Positions 14,408 to 22,033 of a DNA stretch of 64,000 bases are shown in pieces. The notes beneath the pieces were generated by a model. That model was not told the DNA's origin. It saw nothing but the letters and a program-made list of their open reading frames with translations, and searched no databases. A program made the position numbers and the translations under genes. The first letter of the stretch is position 1; every line of letters starts with the position of its first letter. Source of the DNA: Paraburkholderia sp. LEh10 (lineage in GTDB: Bacteria; Pseudomonadota; Gammaproteobacteria; Burkholderiales; Burkholderiaceae); contig NZ_JAGIPX010000005.1 in the NCBI RefSeq assembly GCF_017814945.1, positions 124,001 through 188,000 of the forward strand. The letters run 5' to 3'.

Positions 14408-15041
14408 ACTCCCGATATTGTTTTCTGGCGCGATGGTACGTGCGCTGCTCGACGGCCGCAAGACGCAGACGCGCCGCGTCGTGAATCCCGAGCCGAGCGC
14501 CGGCGTGCGCGTATCCCCGTTCTGCGCATCTGGCCTCGAAGATGGTCACGGTCGCGAGCTGCGTTCGCCCTACGGCAAGCCTGGCGACCGTCTGTGGGTG
14601 CGCGAGACCTGGGCGCAACCGACGACGCTCGACCCGGGACCGACCGTCTATCGCGCCGACTACCCGGCCTGCGTGCCGGCCGGATTCGAGAACGTGCCGG
14701 CGGCCGAAGCCATCACGTGGAAGCCATCGATACACATGCCGCGCGCGCTGGCCCGCCTCACGCTCGAAGTGACCGGCGTGCGTGTCGAGCGCCTGCAGGA
14801 CATCAGCGCCGACGATGCGCGGGCCGAGGGACTCGAATACCGCGAGGATTACATCGCCGGGCGCGCGTGCCGCCGCTGGCGTTCCTATGGCTCCGCCGAC
14901 GGTTGGTTTCCGGAAGGCCGCGACATTGCGCCGATTCACTCGTTCCAGACGCTGTGGGACGGCCTCAATGCCGAGCGCGGTTTCCGTTGGACCGTCAATC
15001 CGTGGGTCTGGGTCGTCGAATTCAAAAGGATCGAAGCATGA
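14400..15041 (+). CDS. Phage ASCH-domain / morphogenetic-type protein
   Basis: 213 residues. MRELPILFSGAMVRALLDGR, then KTQTRRVVNPEP and YGKPGDRLWVRETWAQ, is the common phage family with an ASCH-like (RNA-binding PUA-related) fold. FQTLWDGLNAERGFRWTVNPWVWVVEFKRI near the end is the matching C-terminus. The reaction, if any, is unknown. The start is directly head to head with the minus-strand cargo gene. The original start appears to be the remnant at 13811. Its stop overlaps the next gene's ATG (ATGA). Confidence 0.82.
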   Translation: MRELPILFSGAMVRALLDGRKTQTRRVVNPEPSAGVRVSPFCASGLEDGHGRELRSPYGKPGDRLWVRETWAQPTTLDPGPTVYRADYPACVPAGFENVPAAEAITWKPSIHMPRALARLTLEVTGVRVERLQDISADDARAEGLEYREDYIAGRACRRWRSYGSADGWFPEGRDIAPIHSFQTLWDGLNAERGFRWTVNPWVWVVEFKRIEA

Positions 15042-15286
15042 GCAAGATCGTCATGACCTTCGCCGACAAGGGCGACTTCGCGGCGCTTCACGCTGCCGAG
15101 CAGTGGTGCGCCGATAACGGCTACTCGGTCGGTTCTGGTTGCGCCGGCATGCCGCGTGGCCTCCTGCGCGGCGAGTGGGTGATCGCCAAGTGGCGCAACC
15201 TCACCGGCCAGGAAATCGCCGCGCTCGACGGCCGGATGACCGGCGATATGCGCAACGGTCCCGTCACCGTCTCGGTGAAAGAGTGA
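15038..15286 (+). CDS. Small phage protein of unknown function
   Basis: 82 residues, ATGA-overlapped with the ASCH gene. The sequence has a strand-helix start (KIVMTFADKGDFAALHAAEQ), a Gly/Cys turn (GYSVGSGCAGMPRGLLRGEW) and a strand-rich end. It resembles small phage proteins found beside ASCH genes, but I cannot name a family. Confidence 0.7.
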   Translation: MSKIVMTFADKGDFAALHAAEQWCADNGYSVGSGCAGMPRGLLRGEWVIAKWRNLTGQEIAALDGRMTGDMRNGPVTVSVKE

Positions 15287-15314
15287 CGACCATGCCAATG
15301 AGAGCGCACGCCAT

Positions 15315-15572
15315 ATGAAGCGGGATTGCTCTGACTGCATACACAGCACGCGCGGCGAATATCCGCTGTGTCGGCACCTAAGGATCTGCGTGCCGACCTG
15401 TTTGATGAATACCCAGTGTTCCGACTGGCTGAATCGCACAGAGCATTCGGCGGCGAAGACGAAAAACGAATGCCATCGATCTGCGGGAAATCTGGCCGCT
15501 GGTTCGATAACGGCGAAACCTGATCTGATCTACCGCAAGGACAACGACAACCATGCGAATCAACGTTTATAG
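15315..15572 (+). CDS. Small cysteine-rich phage protein
   Basis: 85 residues. The first 40 hold six Cys (CSDC, C19, C25, C29, C35), suggesting a small metal-binding knuckle. The rest is polar and may be disordered. Its last codons overlap the next gene by 20 bp. The N-terminal pattern MKRDCSDCIHSTRG is reminiscent of short zinc proteins in phage accessory operons. Function unknown. Confidence 0.55.
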   Translation: MKRDCSDCIHSTRGEYPLCRHLRICVPTCLMNTQCSDWLNRTEHSAAKTKNECHRSAGNLAAGSITAKPDLIYRKDNDNHANQRL

Positions 15573-15816
15573 CCAAGAACTGACCGACGAGGTCAAGCTG
15601 ATCGAGAAGCCCAGCAACACGGGCGTCACGTATAGCGCGGTGCAACTGATCCTTCATAGCAGCGACAAGCTCCACCATCCGCCCGAAGACGACGACCGCA
15701 GCGCCGTGACGTTCTGGCTGCCGAAGTCGAAACATCGCCGCGAAGCGCTCGCGCTCGCTTTCGAAAACATGGCGCGCATGGTACGTAACGCGCCCGACGA
15801 AACCGGACTGGACTGA
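15553..15816 (+). CDS. Small phage protein of unknown function
   Basis: 87 residues beginning MRINVYSQELTDEVKLIEKP, with strand-rich middle (TYSAVQLILHSSDKL, SAVTFWLPKSK) and a helical end (REALALAFENMARMV). This is a pattern I associate with a small conserved family of Burkholderia prophages, but no function can be given. It is followed after 6 bp by the next gene. Confidence 0.7.
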   Translation: MRINVYSQELTDEVKLIEKPSNTGVTYSAVQLILHSSDKLHHPPEDDDRSAVTFWLPKSKHRREALALAFENMARMVRNAPDETGLD

Positions 15817-15822
15817 GACATC

Positions 15823-16176
15823 ATGACCGACTATCCAACGATAGATGACAAGCTGGCCACGCTCCGCAACGCCATCGAAGGCGGCGTAAAGGCCGACAGC
15901 GCGCAGGCAATGCACCTAATGGAACTCGTCGACGCAATCGGCGAGCAGTTCAAACGCGAATTGGCAGACGCCGCCCCTGTCGCTGACAGCGCGATGGCGA
16001 AGGATGCGGAGCGGTATCACCACCTTCGAGAGTGCAACAGCGGTTCGCTCGTAATCGTCCAGATCATGGGAACGGGCGACGACGATCAGGTTGTGCTGAC
16101 GGAAAGTGACGCCGACGCCGCCATCGACGCTGCTATCGCGGCATCCGAAGAGCAGGAGTCGTCTCATGAATATTGA
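15823..16176 (+). CDS. Phage protein of unknown function
   Basis: 117 residues, acidic. The first half is helical (DDKLATLRNAIEGGVKADSA, MELVDAIGEQFKRELADA). The second (AERYHHLRECNSGSLVIVQI, then DADAAIDAAIAASEEQ) is the C-terminal pattern often seen in short phage proteins that end in DAAIDAAM-like repeats. Its end overlaps the stop region of the minus-strand gene at 16133 and an orphan ATG at 16166. Confidence 0.7.
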   Translation: MTDYPTIDDKLATLRNAIEGGVKADSAQAMHLMELVDAIGEQFKRELADAAPVADSAMAKDAERYHHLRECNSGSLVIVQIMGTGDDDQVVLTESDADAAIDAAIAASEEQESSHEY

Positions 16177-16543
16177 AAGCGGCAACCAAAGCCCCCGCAC
16201 TGAAGAATGCAAGGCTGACAATCACACACGCCAATCCCAGTTTCAGAGTGGGCATATGCGATTCCGGATCCTTGAAGCCCAGCAACTCATTGAAAAGGAC
16301 GATCTGAGTGAGATACGAGCTGAGGAACGCTCCGCCGATGCTAACCAAGCCGAGAACGAACATACAAATCGAGAGCTTGAGAGATCCGGGATCGACTGCT
16401 GCACTGACTTTGTCGTACGCGGCAATGATCCCTGCGGCGGCCCCACCGTTCAAGAGCGCCATCAGCTTAAAGGCTTCGACGGAAATCGTGATCATCGATT
16501 TGTAGGTTTCCAAAGCGTGATCGTCTTTGAAGCTTGCACCCAT
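16133..16543 (-). CDS. Reverse-oriented three-span membrane protein (cargo/moron)
   Basis: 136 residues; GGGGG lies just before the ATG at 16541-16543. Three membrane segments are clear: about 26-46 (FKLMALLNGGAAAGIIAAY), 56-84 (LSICMFVLGLVSIGGAFLSS) and 101-124 (LKLGLACVIVSLAFFSAGAL). It opposes the plus operon and lies between an orphan Shine-Dalgarno/ATG at 16166 and the Gp37/Gp68 gene. No family recognised. Small multi-span prophage proteins of this kind are often exclusion or lysogenic-conversion factors, which is inference here. Confidence 0.78.
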   Translation of the reverse strand: MGASFKDDHALETYKSMITISVEAFKLMALLNGGAAAGIIAAYDKVSAAVDPGSLKLSICMFVLGLVSIGGAFLSSYLTQIVLFNELLGFKDPESHMPTLKLGLACVIVSLAFFSAGALVAAFNIHETTPALRMPR

Positions 16544-16561
16544 AACACCCCCGTTTTTTGA
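16166..16561 (+). other. Orphan start and open frame antisense to a cargo gene
   Basis: AGGAG seven bases before the ATG at 16166 gives a well-formed start (MNIESGNQSPRTEE). The frame then runs 131 codons through the antisense of the gene at 16133-16543 and stops at 16561, 11 bases before the Gp37/Gp68 ATG. It is the second example of the arrangement at 13811. Confidence 0.5.
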
Positions 16562-16572
16562 GGCATCGTAGC

Positions 16573-17502
16573 ATGAGCGAGAACAGCAAAATCGAGTGGA
16601 CCGACCACACGTTCAACCCGTGGGAAGGTTGCCAGAAAGTCGGGCCGGGCTGCGATCACTGCTATGCCGAGACGCGTAATGCCCGGTTCGCAGGCGGCAC
16701 CGCGATCAACTGGGGGCCGGGCGCGCTGCGGCGTCGCACATCGCCCGCGAATTGGCGTAGGCCGCTGCAATGGAACAAGGCGCATGCCGAATTCTTCGCG
16801 CAGCATGGCCGCCGCCAGCGCGTGTTCTGCGCCTCGCTCGCCGACGTATTCGATAACGCCGTCGATCCGGCGTGGCGCCGCGATCTGTTCGACCTGATCG
16901 AACTGACGCCAAATCTGATTTGGTTGCTTCTCACAAAGCGGATCGGCAACGTGTTTGAGATGGTCGCTCGCGCGCGATCGCACGACTGGCTCGCAGGTCG
17001 CGACAACGTCTGGCTCGGAGCGACGATCGTCAGCCAGGCCGAAGCTGATCGCGACATCCCGAAGCTACTCAAGGTGCCCGCGCGAGTGCGCTTTCTGTCA
17101 ATGGAGCCGCTTCTCGGGCCGGTTCAGCTGGACCAGTTCCATCCGACGCGAGAGCCAGTATTGCCGCCCCTGATCGAGGGAGTCGATTGGGTGATCGTGG
17201 GCGGAGAAAGCGGCCACGGCGCGCGCCCGATCAATCCCGCATGGGCGCGCTCGCTACGCGATCAATGCGCAGCTGCAGGCGTGCGGTTCCTCTTCAAGCA
17301 ATGGGGCGAATGGATGCCAGCAGACGCGGACGATTGCGATCCGGGCATCGGGAATCGACGCCTGATGTGGAGCGACGGTGTCGCTTATTCGGAGCAGGAC
17401 GGCCAGCGCGCTGCAGCCCTCATGGCGCACGTGGGTAAGAAAGCCGCCGGCCGCCTGCTCGACGGCCGCACCCATGATCAATTCCCTAGAGGTGGTGTAT
17501 GA
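16573..17502 (+). CDS. Phage Gp37/Gp68 family protein (DUF5131)
   Basis: 309 residues. SKIEWTDHTFNPWEGCQKVG, then PGCDHCYAE, is the family's invariant start; the Cys-x6-Cys-x2-Cys set (GCQKVGPGCDHC) resembles an iron-sulfur-binding radical-SAM-like motif. Later conserved parts include FCASLADVFD, LLLTKRIGN, VRFLSMEPLLGP and WVIVGGESGHGARP. Widespread in phages and some chromosomes, its substrate is unknown. It follows the cargo insertion. Its stop overlaps the orphan ATG at 17499. Confidence 0.88.
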   Translation: MSENSKIEWTDHTFNPWEGCQKVGPGCDHCYAETRNARFAGGTAINWGPGALRRRTSPANWRRPLQWNKAHAEFFAQHGRRQRVFCASLADVFDNAVDPAWRRDLFDLIELTPNLIWLLLTKRIGNVFEMVARARSHDWLAGRDNVWLGATIVSQAEADRDIPKLLKVPARVRFLSMEPLLGPVQLDQFHPTREPVLPPLIEGVDWVIVGGESGHGARPINPAWARSLRDQCAAAGVRFLFKQWGEWMPADADDCDPGIGNRRLMWSDGVAYSEQDGQRAAALMAHVGKKAAGRLLDGRTHDQFPRGGV

Positions 17503-17639
17503 CGTTCACCCCGCCATCAACCGGGAGCCATCACGTCGGCACTGTTCACGACGATCTCTTGACCCGCTGGCGTCGAGACCGACTTGCGCGAGACGGCAAG
17601 CGCGATCAAGTTCCAACGCTCATTGAAGACGTCTTCTAA
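17499..17639 (+). other. Orphan start beside a reverse-oriented gene
   Basis: GAGGTGG precedes an ATG that overlaps the Gp37/Gp68 stop (ATGA). The 46-codon frame (MTFTPPSTGSHHVGTVHDD...) is antisense to the gene at 17517 and ends at 17639. An 18-codon ORF at 17824-17880 then ends in TAATG at the excisionase start. Together they suggest a gene interrupted by the reverse-strand insertion. Confidence 0.4.
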
Positions 17640-17792
17640 GCTTCCTTTGATGTTGCCGCGAAGAATGCCAAGCGCTGTGCCCGAAATGAAGCACGGGAGA
17701 TCGACATGGTTATGACTCGCAGTGAACTCCAGGCCATCGCGTGTGCCGACATGTGGATTGAATACACGAAATCCTTGAACTTCATTAACCAT
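17517..17792 (-). CDS. Reverse-oriented DUF1488-like protein
   Basis: 91 residues with a strong GGAGG six bases before the ATG at 17790-17792. The C-terminal half (LEDVFNERWNLIALAVSRKS, then GQEIVVNSADV) matches the FxxNRxxI...A...V...I.L.SADF layout of the DUF1488 family, small proteins of unknown role. The N-terminus (FRVFNPHVGTRDGLEFTASH) fits the same fold. It opposes the plus operon, between the Gp37/Gp68 gene and the excisionase: the third reverse-strand gene here. Confidence 0.65.
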   Translation of the reverse strand: MVNEVQGFRVFNPHVGTRDGLEFTASHNHVDLPCFISGTALGILRGNIKGSLEDVFNERWNLIALAVSRKSVSTPAGQEIVVNSADVMAPG

Positions 17793-17879
17793 TGTCGCCT
17801 CCGTCTTCAGGCCGAAATCTAGCATGACACAAGCAGCACAACGAGTAATCGAAACAACGAGAAAACACTGGGGTATCTA

Positions 17880-18086
17880 ATGAAGATCCGACTTGATGAA
17901 TGGCTGAAGCGCGAATTCGATCCGGCGCCCGCTATCCGCACGGCTCGGCTTTGGGTCAACGCCGGCAAGATCTATCCGGCACCCGTCAAGGTCGGCCGCT
18001 CATACTACGTCGAAGAAGGCGCCGTTTTCCGCGACGGCGTTCAAAAGCCGCGACTCGTTCATCGGGCATTCGGCCATGGCAGCTAG
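17880..18086 (+). CDS. xis: Excisionase
   Basis: 68 residues. MKIRLDEWLKREFDPAPAIR, then LWVNAGKIYPAPVKVGRSYYV, is the DUF1233/Xis-type winged helix: helix 1, recognition helix around residues 20-30 and a wing with the conserved IYPxPxKxGRxYYV. The protein bends DNA at att sites and turns the integrase toward excision. It overlaps the integrase start by 11 bp. TAATG at its start couples it to an 18-codon ORF upstream. Confidence 0.88.
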   Translation: MKIRLDEWLKREFDPAPAIRTARLWVNAGKIYPAPVKVGRSYYVEEGAVFRDGVQKPRLVHRAFGHGS

Positions 18087-19161
18087 ACCGCGCATCCGGC
18101 GTCGTGCGAACTGGCCGGAAAACCTGCACGAGCCCCGGCCCGGCTACTACGTCTGGCGGAACCCGGTCACGAAGAAGACTCTGTCGCTCGGCTATGTGCC
18201 GATTGAGCAGGCGATCTTCGAGGTGCTCGAGGCCAACGCAAAGGCGAAGGAGATTGTCCCGACGAAGCGGCTGGTCGAGCGCATGGAGGCAGGCGAGGAA
18301 ACCATCGCCGATCTGCTGCTCAAGATGCCCAACACGGACGTGAAGCCGGCGACGATAGCCGCGCGCCGGCATCAGGACAAGGTGATCCGCGAGAACCTCG
18401 GCCATATCAAGTGCTCGGCGCTGACGACGAAGCACGTTGCAGACATGCTCGAAGCGATCGAAGCGCGCGGGAAGATGCAATGGTCGGTCAACGTGCGAAG
18501 CCGGATGCGGGCCGTCTGCCGACGCGGCATGGCGCTCGGCTGGATGGAAAAGAATCCCGCCGAGGCGACTGACAAGGCGAAGGTGAAGGTGAAACGCAAG
18601 CGGATGACGATGGAAGTCTTCAAGGCGACGCTCGCGAAGGCTCCGGAGGTCGCTCCGTGGCTGGAGAACGCGATGCTGCTCGCGCTGGTGTCCGGACAGG
18701 CATTGTCGACCATCGGCCGCTGGGAGCGATCGTCCGTCAAGGGCAGTGAAGCCGTTGTCACGCGCGCGAAAACTGAAGTGAGCATCGCCATTCCGCTCGC
18801 GCTCCGGATGAACGCGATCGGCTATTCGCTCGAGGAAGTGATAGCACGTTGCAAGTCGACCGGCGTTGTCAGCAAATACCTGATCCATCACATCCGCGGC
18901 AATGTGAAAGCGCCGCGCGGGTCGAAGATCAAGCTGAAAACGATTTCAGAGAAATTTCTGGAGGCGAGGCGGCTCGCTGGCTACACGGCCGAGGATGAAC
19001 CGACTTTTCACGAGATTCGCAGCCTGTCGAAACGGACTTACTTGGAACAGGGCGGCGTAGACACGAAAGCGTTGCTCGGCCACCTGACCGATGCGATGGC
19101 GGATCTGTACGCCAATTCACGGGGCCTGGAACCTCTGAGAGTCAAAATTGCAGGGACGTAA
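18076..19161 (+). CDS. int: Lambda-type tyrosine integrase with a missing Arg I
   Basis: 361 residues. An N-terminal arm-binding domain (PRPGYYVWRNPVTKKTLSLG) and a core-binding domain precede the catalytic domain. By alignment to lambda Int the residues are Lys232 (in RAKTEV), His312 and Arg315 (FHEIRSL), His336 (LLGHLTD) and Tyr345 (MADLYAN). The first catalytic Arg, in lambda the R of TGQRVGD, is absent: the segment reads SGQALSTIGRW with Ala209. The neighbouring R215 is seven positions after Gln208. Otherwise length and motifs are intact. The gene lies at the prophage end as expected. Confidence 0.9.
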   Translation: MAARPRIRRRANWPENLHEPRPGYYVWRNPVTKKTLSLGYVPIEQAIFEVLEANAKAKEIVPTKRLVERMEAGEETIADLLLKMPNTDVKPATIAARRHQDKVIRENLGHIKCSALTTKHVADMLEAIEARGKMQWSVNVRSRMRAVCRRGMALGWMEKNPAEATDKAKVKVKRKRMTMEVFKATLAKAPEVAPWLENAMLLALVSGQALSTIGRWERSSVKGSEAVVTRAKTEVSIAIPLALRMNAIGYSLEEVIARCKSTGVVSKYLIHHIRGNVKAPRGSKIKLKTISEKFLEARRLAGYTAEDEPTFHEIRSLSKRTYLEQGGVDTKALLGHLTDAMADLYANSRGLEPLRVKIAGT

Positions 19162-19169
19162 TCGCGGTT

Positions 19170-19736
19170 TCAACTGGCACGATCCAGCACTGACGAGAAA
19201 GTGGCCAAGGCAGCCGCGAGATCGCATTTAAAAATCTCGCGGCACTCAACAAAGTTCCCGGATGTTTTTTCATAGACCACAGGCGCACGATACGACTCAA
19301 GCAGTTCGTGAACGGCAAACTCGTGTCGCCCCGCGTTTCGTTCAAGTCGGACGATCTTTTTTATGTCCCAGTCTTTGATGTTTCCGTATGCCTCGTTACG
19401 CAAAGTCAACGAGCGGTCCTGTGGGTGCTCCTTGCTAAAACCGACCTTAACGTAACCCGTCGTCTTCGAATGGGCGAGATAGACGTATCCCGGGTCCGAG
19501 CTACGCAACTGATACGCAATCTTCGACGTATCGCACTGGATACAGTGGCCCGCCTTTGTTCGAAGGGTATGGCCTGCCTTTTGGCACGCGGCTCCTCCGT
19601 AATAGAACTTCTTGTCCATTTGACGCATCACCGCTTCCCGTTGCGATTGAGATAGCCCAGTTGCATCGAACAGCAACGACAGTGAAATTTTCTGGGATTT
19701 CAGAAACGCCAATTGTTCGCTTGTCAGTTGCGCCAT
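19170..19736 (-). CDS. Zinc-ribbon plus GIY-YIG (T5orf172/MUG113-like) nuclease-family protein
   Basis: 188 residues. A helical N-terminus is followed by a small zinc motif (Cys51, then HTLRTKAGHCIQC with Cys65 and Cys68). A GIY-YIG-like domain comes next, beginning GYVYLAHSKTTGYVKVGFS (83-101) with Arg108 in DRSLTLRNEAYG, then a conserved Glu/His helix (HEFAVHELLESYR) as in T5orf172-type domains. It sits between int and the phage boundary in reverse orientation, a common cargo location for defence or lysogenic conversion genes. Catalytic competence is likely but not certain. Confidence 0.75.
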   Translation of the reverse strand: MAQLTSEQLAFLKSQKISLSLLFDATGLSQSQREAVMRQMDKKFYYGGAACQKAGHTLRTKAGHCIQCDTSKIAYQLRSSDPGYVYLAHSKTTGYVKVGFSKEHPQDRSLTLRNEAYGNIKDWDIKKIVRLERNAGRHEFAVHELLESYRAPVVYEKTSGNFVECREIFKCDLAAALATFSSVLDRAS

Positions 19737-19834
19737 TTCTCGCCCCCGCTAGTTTGAGTTTTTATGCGCCCGCCCTCGGACGCGCCGCCAATTGTACGCA
19801 AGCGCCGATGAGCTTTGGTATACCGCTCGGGTGT

Positions 19835-20320
19835 CTAGTTTTGAACAAATTTTAAACAAGCATTGAACAGGCTAGGCGGGACAAGGGTTTCCCACCGATG
19901 CCCCCTATCGAAGTGATACGGACCGACGTCGAAGCTGTCCCTGCCGTAGCGCTCCGGATACGCGCGGCGCAGCAGCGCGGAGATCCGCTCGCGAAACTCG
20001 GCATGCCGCACGGGCAGCGTGACATAGTCGTCGACGCCCAGCACGAACGCGCGCACCACACTCTCTTCCGAACCGTCCGCCGAAGCGAAGAGCACGGGCA
20101 TGCGTTCGCCGCCGACGGAGCGCACCGCCTTGAGCACGTCCGTGCCCGACAGGCGCAGCGCGTGCCAGTCGAGCACGAGCAGATCGACTGTGGCTCGCGC
20201 GAGCACCTTGGAAAGCGCCAGGCCGTCCTCGTAGAGAACGCAACTGTGGCCGGCCTGCACGATGATTTTTTCCAGCAACTTGCCCTGCACGGAATCACGC
20301 TGAAGTATGGCGATACGCAT
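19835..20320 (-). pseudogene. Response regulator truncated after the receiver domain
   Basis: 161 residues from the ATG at 20318-20320. The receiver domain is intact: phospho-acceptor Asp in DLLVLDWHA, ASADGSEE with the conserved switch residue, and the Lys position replaced near LPVRHAEF. After the linker (SFDVGPYHFDRG) the frame runs into unrelated sequence (ETLVPPSLFNACLKFVQN) and stops. Homologues I know carry a winged-helix DNA-binding domain of about 80 more residues here. The loss coincides with the prophage edge, so integration or an adjacent rearrangement probably removed the output domain. Confidence 0.65.
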
Positions 20321-20586
20321 GGAGTGTTCCCCGTCGATTGGTCCAGGATCGCGATTTTCTTCAGGCACAGGGGTTAAGCCCATCAGACTTGTCCGAATTT
20401 GCAAAGATTCTGCGACAAATTACATCCTGTAAAATCGCGGGCTGGCCAAAATCGTCATCACGCCGCCTTATCCGGGCCGGCGTGCCGTGTCCCGTGCCCT
20501 ACCCCCGCACTGTCGCACTCCCCGCCTGACGACCGCCGTGCTCCGCGCGCAATGCGCGGCTTTTCTATTCACTACAACGACAGGCA

Positions 20587-21897
20587 ATGCAAGCAACAGA
20601 ACTGGGTAGACCACACGCCGGGGACATCGCGCACGCGCGCCCTTTGACCCGCAACGACTACAAGACCCTCAGCCTCGCCGCGCTCGGCGGCGCGCTCGAG
20701 TTCTACGACTTCATCATCTTCGTGTTCTTCGCGCCCGCGATCGGACAACTGTTCTTCCCGCAATCGATTCCCGACTGGCTGCGGCAGCTACAGACCTTCG
20801 GCATCTTCGCCGCCGGTTATCTCGCGCGGCCGCTGGGCGGTATCGTCATGGCGCACTTCGGCGACCTGCTTGGCCGCAAGCGCATGTTCACGCTGAGCGT
20901 GCTGCTGATGTCTCTCCCCACTTTGCTGATGGGCGTGCTGCCCACCTACGCGAGCATCGGCATCATGGCGCCCGTGCTGTTGCTCGTGTTTCGCGTGATG
21001 CAGGGCGCGGCCGTCGGCGGCGAGGTGCCAGGCGCGTGGGTGTTCGTGTCCGAGCATGTGCCGCAGCGCCATGTCGGCTATGCGTGCGGCACGCTGACGG
21101 CGGGCCTCACGGCAGGCATTCTGCTGGGCTCGCTGGTCGCCTCGGCTGTGAATCGACATTTCGCGCCCGCCGAAATAGCCGACTACGGATGGCGCATTCC
21201 GTTCCTGCTCGGCGGCGTGTTCGGCCTGTTCTCGGTCTACCTGCGCCGCTGGCTGCACGAGACACCCGTGTTCGCCGAGATGAAGCAGCGCAAGTCGCTC
21301 GCCGCCGAAATCCCGCTGAAGGCCGTGCTGCGCGATCATGGCGGCGCCGTCATCGTATCGATGCTGCTGACGTGGATGCTGTCGGCCGCCATCGTGGTCG
21401 TGATTCTGATGACGCCGACGCTGCTGCAAAAGCAGTTTCACATTGCGCCCGCCACGGCCCTGTTCGCCAACAGTGTCGCGACGCTGTGCCTGACCATCGG
21501 CTGCGTGCTGGCGGGCTCACTCGCCGGACGCTTCGGCGCGGGCCGCACGATCGCCGTCGGCTGCGTTGCGCTCGGCGTGTCGTACTATGCGCTGTTCGAG
21601 CAGCTCGCCATCGATAGCGCGATGCTCGTGCCGCTTTACGCGGTCGCGGGGCTGTTCGTCGGCGTGATCGGCGCGGTGCCGTTCGTGATGGTCAACGCGT
21701 TCCCGCCCGTTGTGCGCTTTTCGGGCATCTCGTTCTCGTACAACGTCGCGTATGCCGTGTTCGGCGGCCTGACGCCGATCGTCGTTTCGCTGATGATGAA
21801 GTCGAATCCGCTCGCGCCCGCGCTCTATGTCGGCGCGCTGTGCGTGATCGGCGCACTGACGGCGTGCTGCGTGAAGAAGGACGCAGCAGCGCAGTAG
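20587..21897 (+). CDS. MFS transporter, metabolite:proton symporter type
   Basis: 436 residues, 12 predicted spans. The start LGGALEFYDFIIFVFFAPAI and the loop 2-3 motif FGDLLGRKRMF fit the MHS (ProP/KgtP/ShiA-like) group. Such proteins import organic acids, osmolytes or shikimate-like compounds with protons in the inner membrane. GGEVPGAWVFVSEHVP in span 5 is also typical. No catabolic neighbour hints at the substrate. The upstream region 20321-20586 is shared with the response regulator and has no other gene. Confidence 0.85.
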   Translation: MQATELGRPHAGDIAHARPLTRNDYKTLSLAALGGALEFYDFIIFVFFAPAIGQLFFPQSIPDWLRQLQTFGIFAAGYLARPLGGIVMAHFGDLLGRKRMFTLSVLLMSLPTLLMGVLPTYASIGIMAPVLLLVFRVMQGAAVGGEVPGAWVFVSEHVPQRHVGYACGTLTAGLTAGILLGSLVASAVNRHFAPAEIADYGWRIPFLLGGVFGLFSVYLRRWLHETPVFAEMKQRKSLAAEIPLKAVLRDHGGAVIVSMLLTWMLSAAIVVVILMTPTLLQKQFHIAPATALFANSVATLCLTIGCVLAGSLAGRFGAGRTIAVGCVALGVSYYALFEQLAIDSAMLVPLYAVAGLFVGVIGAVPFVMVNAFPPVVRFSGISFSYNVAYAVFGGLTPIVVSLMMKSNPLAPALYVGALCVIGALTACCVKKDAAAQ

Positions 21898-22033
21898 CAG
21901 CAAAAAAATGCGAAGACGCGAGCGGCGTGTCACGGGCACGCCGCTTGCGGCCACTCGCGGACTGGACGTCGCCGCATCGACTGTTCAAACCGGTCCGAAA
22001 CGTCGGATGGCAGGGCCGCCCTATCATCGACGC

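Larger units (their letters stand above)
1..19834. mobile_element. Partial lambdoid-type prophage, right portion
   Basis: The segment carries portal, terminase, Q-like, replication, CII/Cro/CI, excisionase and integrase genes in the order expected of a temperate lambdoid phage. Minus-strand early and late genes lie left of the repressor and a plus-strand operon ending in xis-int lies right of it. The structural and lysis genes must lie left of position 1. The right boundary is inferred from the truncated chromosomal response regulator that begins at 19835; the attachment core itself could not be identified because the other end is not in the window. Confidence 0.9.

Noticed and set aside
19835..20404. 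Longer start of the truncated response regulator
   Set aside because: The upstream 28 codons do not resemble a receiver domain and MRIAILQRD is the usual start.
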